A stretch of 9,024 nt of DNA, taken from Actinomycetes bacterium (GTDB lineage: Bacteria > Actinomycetota > Actinomycetes > Actinomycetales > Cellulomonadaceae). The stretch is from the NCBI GenBank assembly GCA_023390875.1, contig JAEWCA010000237.1, forward strand, positions 1 to 9,024, given 5' to 3'. Of the stretch, positions 6,141 through 9,024 are shown in pieces. Every line of letters starts with the position of its first letter. The stretch's first letter is position 1. The notes beneath the pieces are model-generated. The model searched no databases and was not told the origin of the DNA. It saw only the letters and a list, made by a program, of their open reading frames with translations. The translations under genes were made by a program, and so were the position numbers.

Positions 6141-9024
<2,884 letters not shown>

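Overview
The window comes from a very GC-rich actinobacterium, most likely of the Micrococcales (Cellulomonas-like). The grounds are the strong G/C third-position bias, GTG starts, GTGA gene overlaps, putative leaderless -10 boxes placed 7 nt before a GTG, and a C-terminal repeat (VCVYAINDGPGQNTTLGC) typical of secreted actinobacterial proteins. It is almost fully coding and carries a cell-surface polysaccharide (glycan) locus: four glycosyltransferase genes holding five glycosyltransferase domains, an ABC-type polysaccharide exporter, and the start of a dTDP-sugar gene.

Layout. (A) + strand, 1-1322: the last 42 codons of a secreted or surface protein, then a DPM1-type GT2 glycosyltransferase (181-945) overlapping a small DUF2304-type membrane protein (942-1322). 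(B) - strand, 5996 down to 1371: permease (Wzm/TagG type), ATPase with a C-terminal carbohydrate-binding-type extension (Wzt type), and an 832-residue protein that joins an N-terminal GT2 domain to a C-terminal GT4 domain. Groups A and B converge at 1323-1370. (C) + strand from 6140: a GT4 glycosyltransferase, an overlapping rhamnosyltransferase-like GT2, and, behind its own likely promoter, the first 217 codons of rmlB (dTDP-glucose 4,6-dehydratase). Groups B and C diverge from the 143-bp region 5997-6139.

Working model (inference): cytoplasmic GT2 and GT4 enzymes build a glycan on a lipid carrier from nucleotide sugars, one possibly dTDP-L-rhamnose given rmlB. The Wzm/Wzt pair then exports the finished chain, with the Wzt extension reading its non-reducing end. 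The GT2/DUF2304 pair probably makes or uses a polyprenyl-phosphate-linked sugar for a side decoration. No lipid-carrier priming transferase, ligase or chain-end modifying enzyme lies in the window.

No tRNA, rRNA, CRISPR array, insertion sequence or integrase was seen. The system belongs to a known class. The least ordinary points are the GT2-GT4 fusion, the shared leaderless-start geometry, and perfect palindromes in the short gaps between genes.
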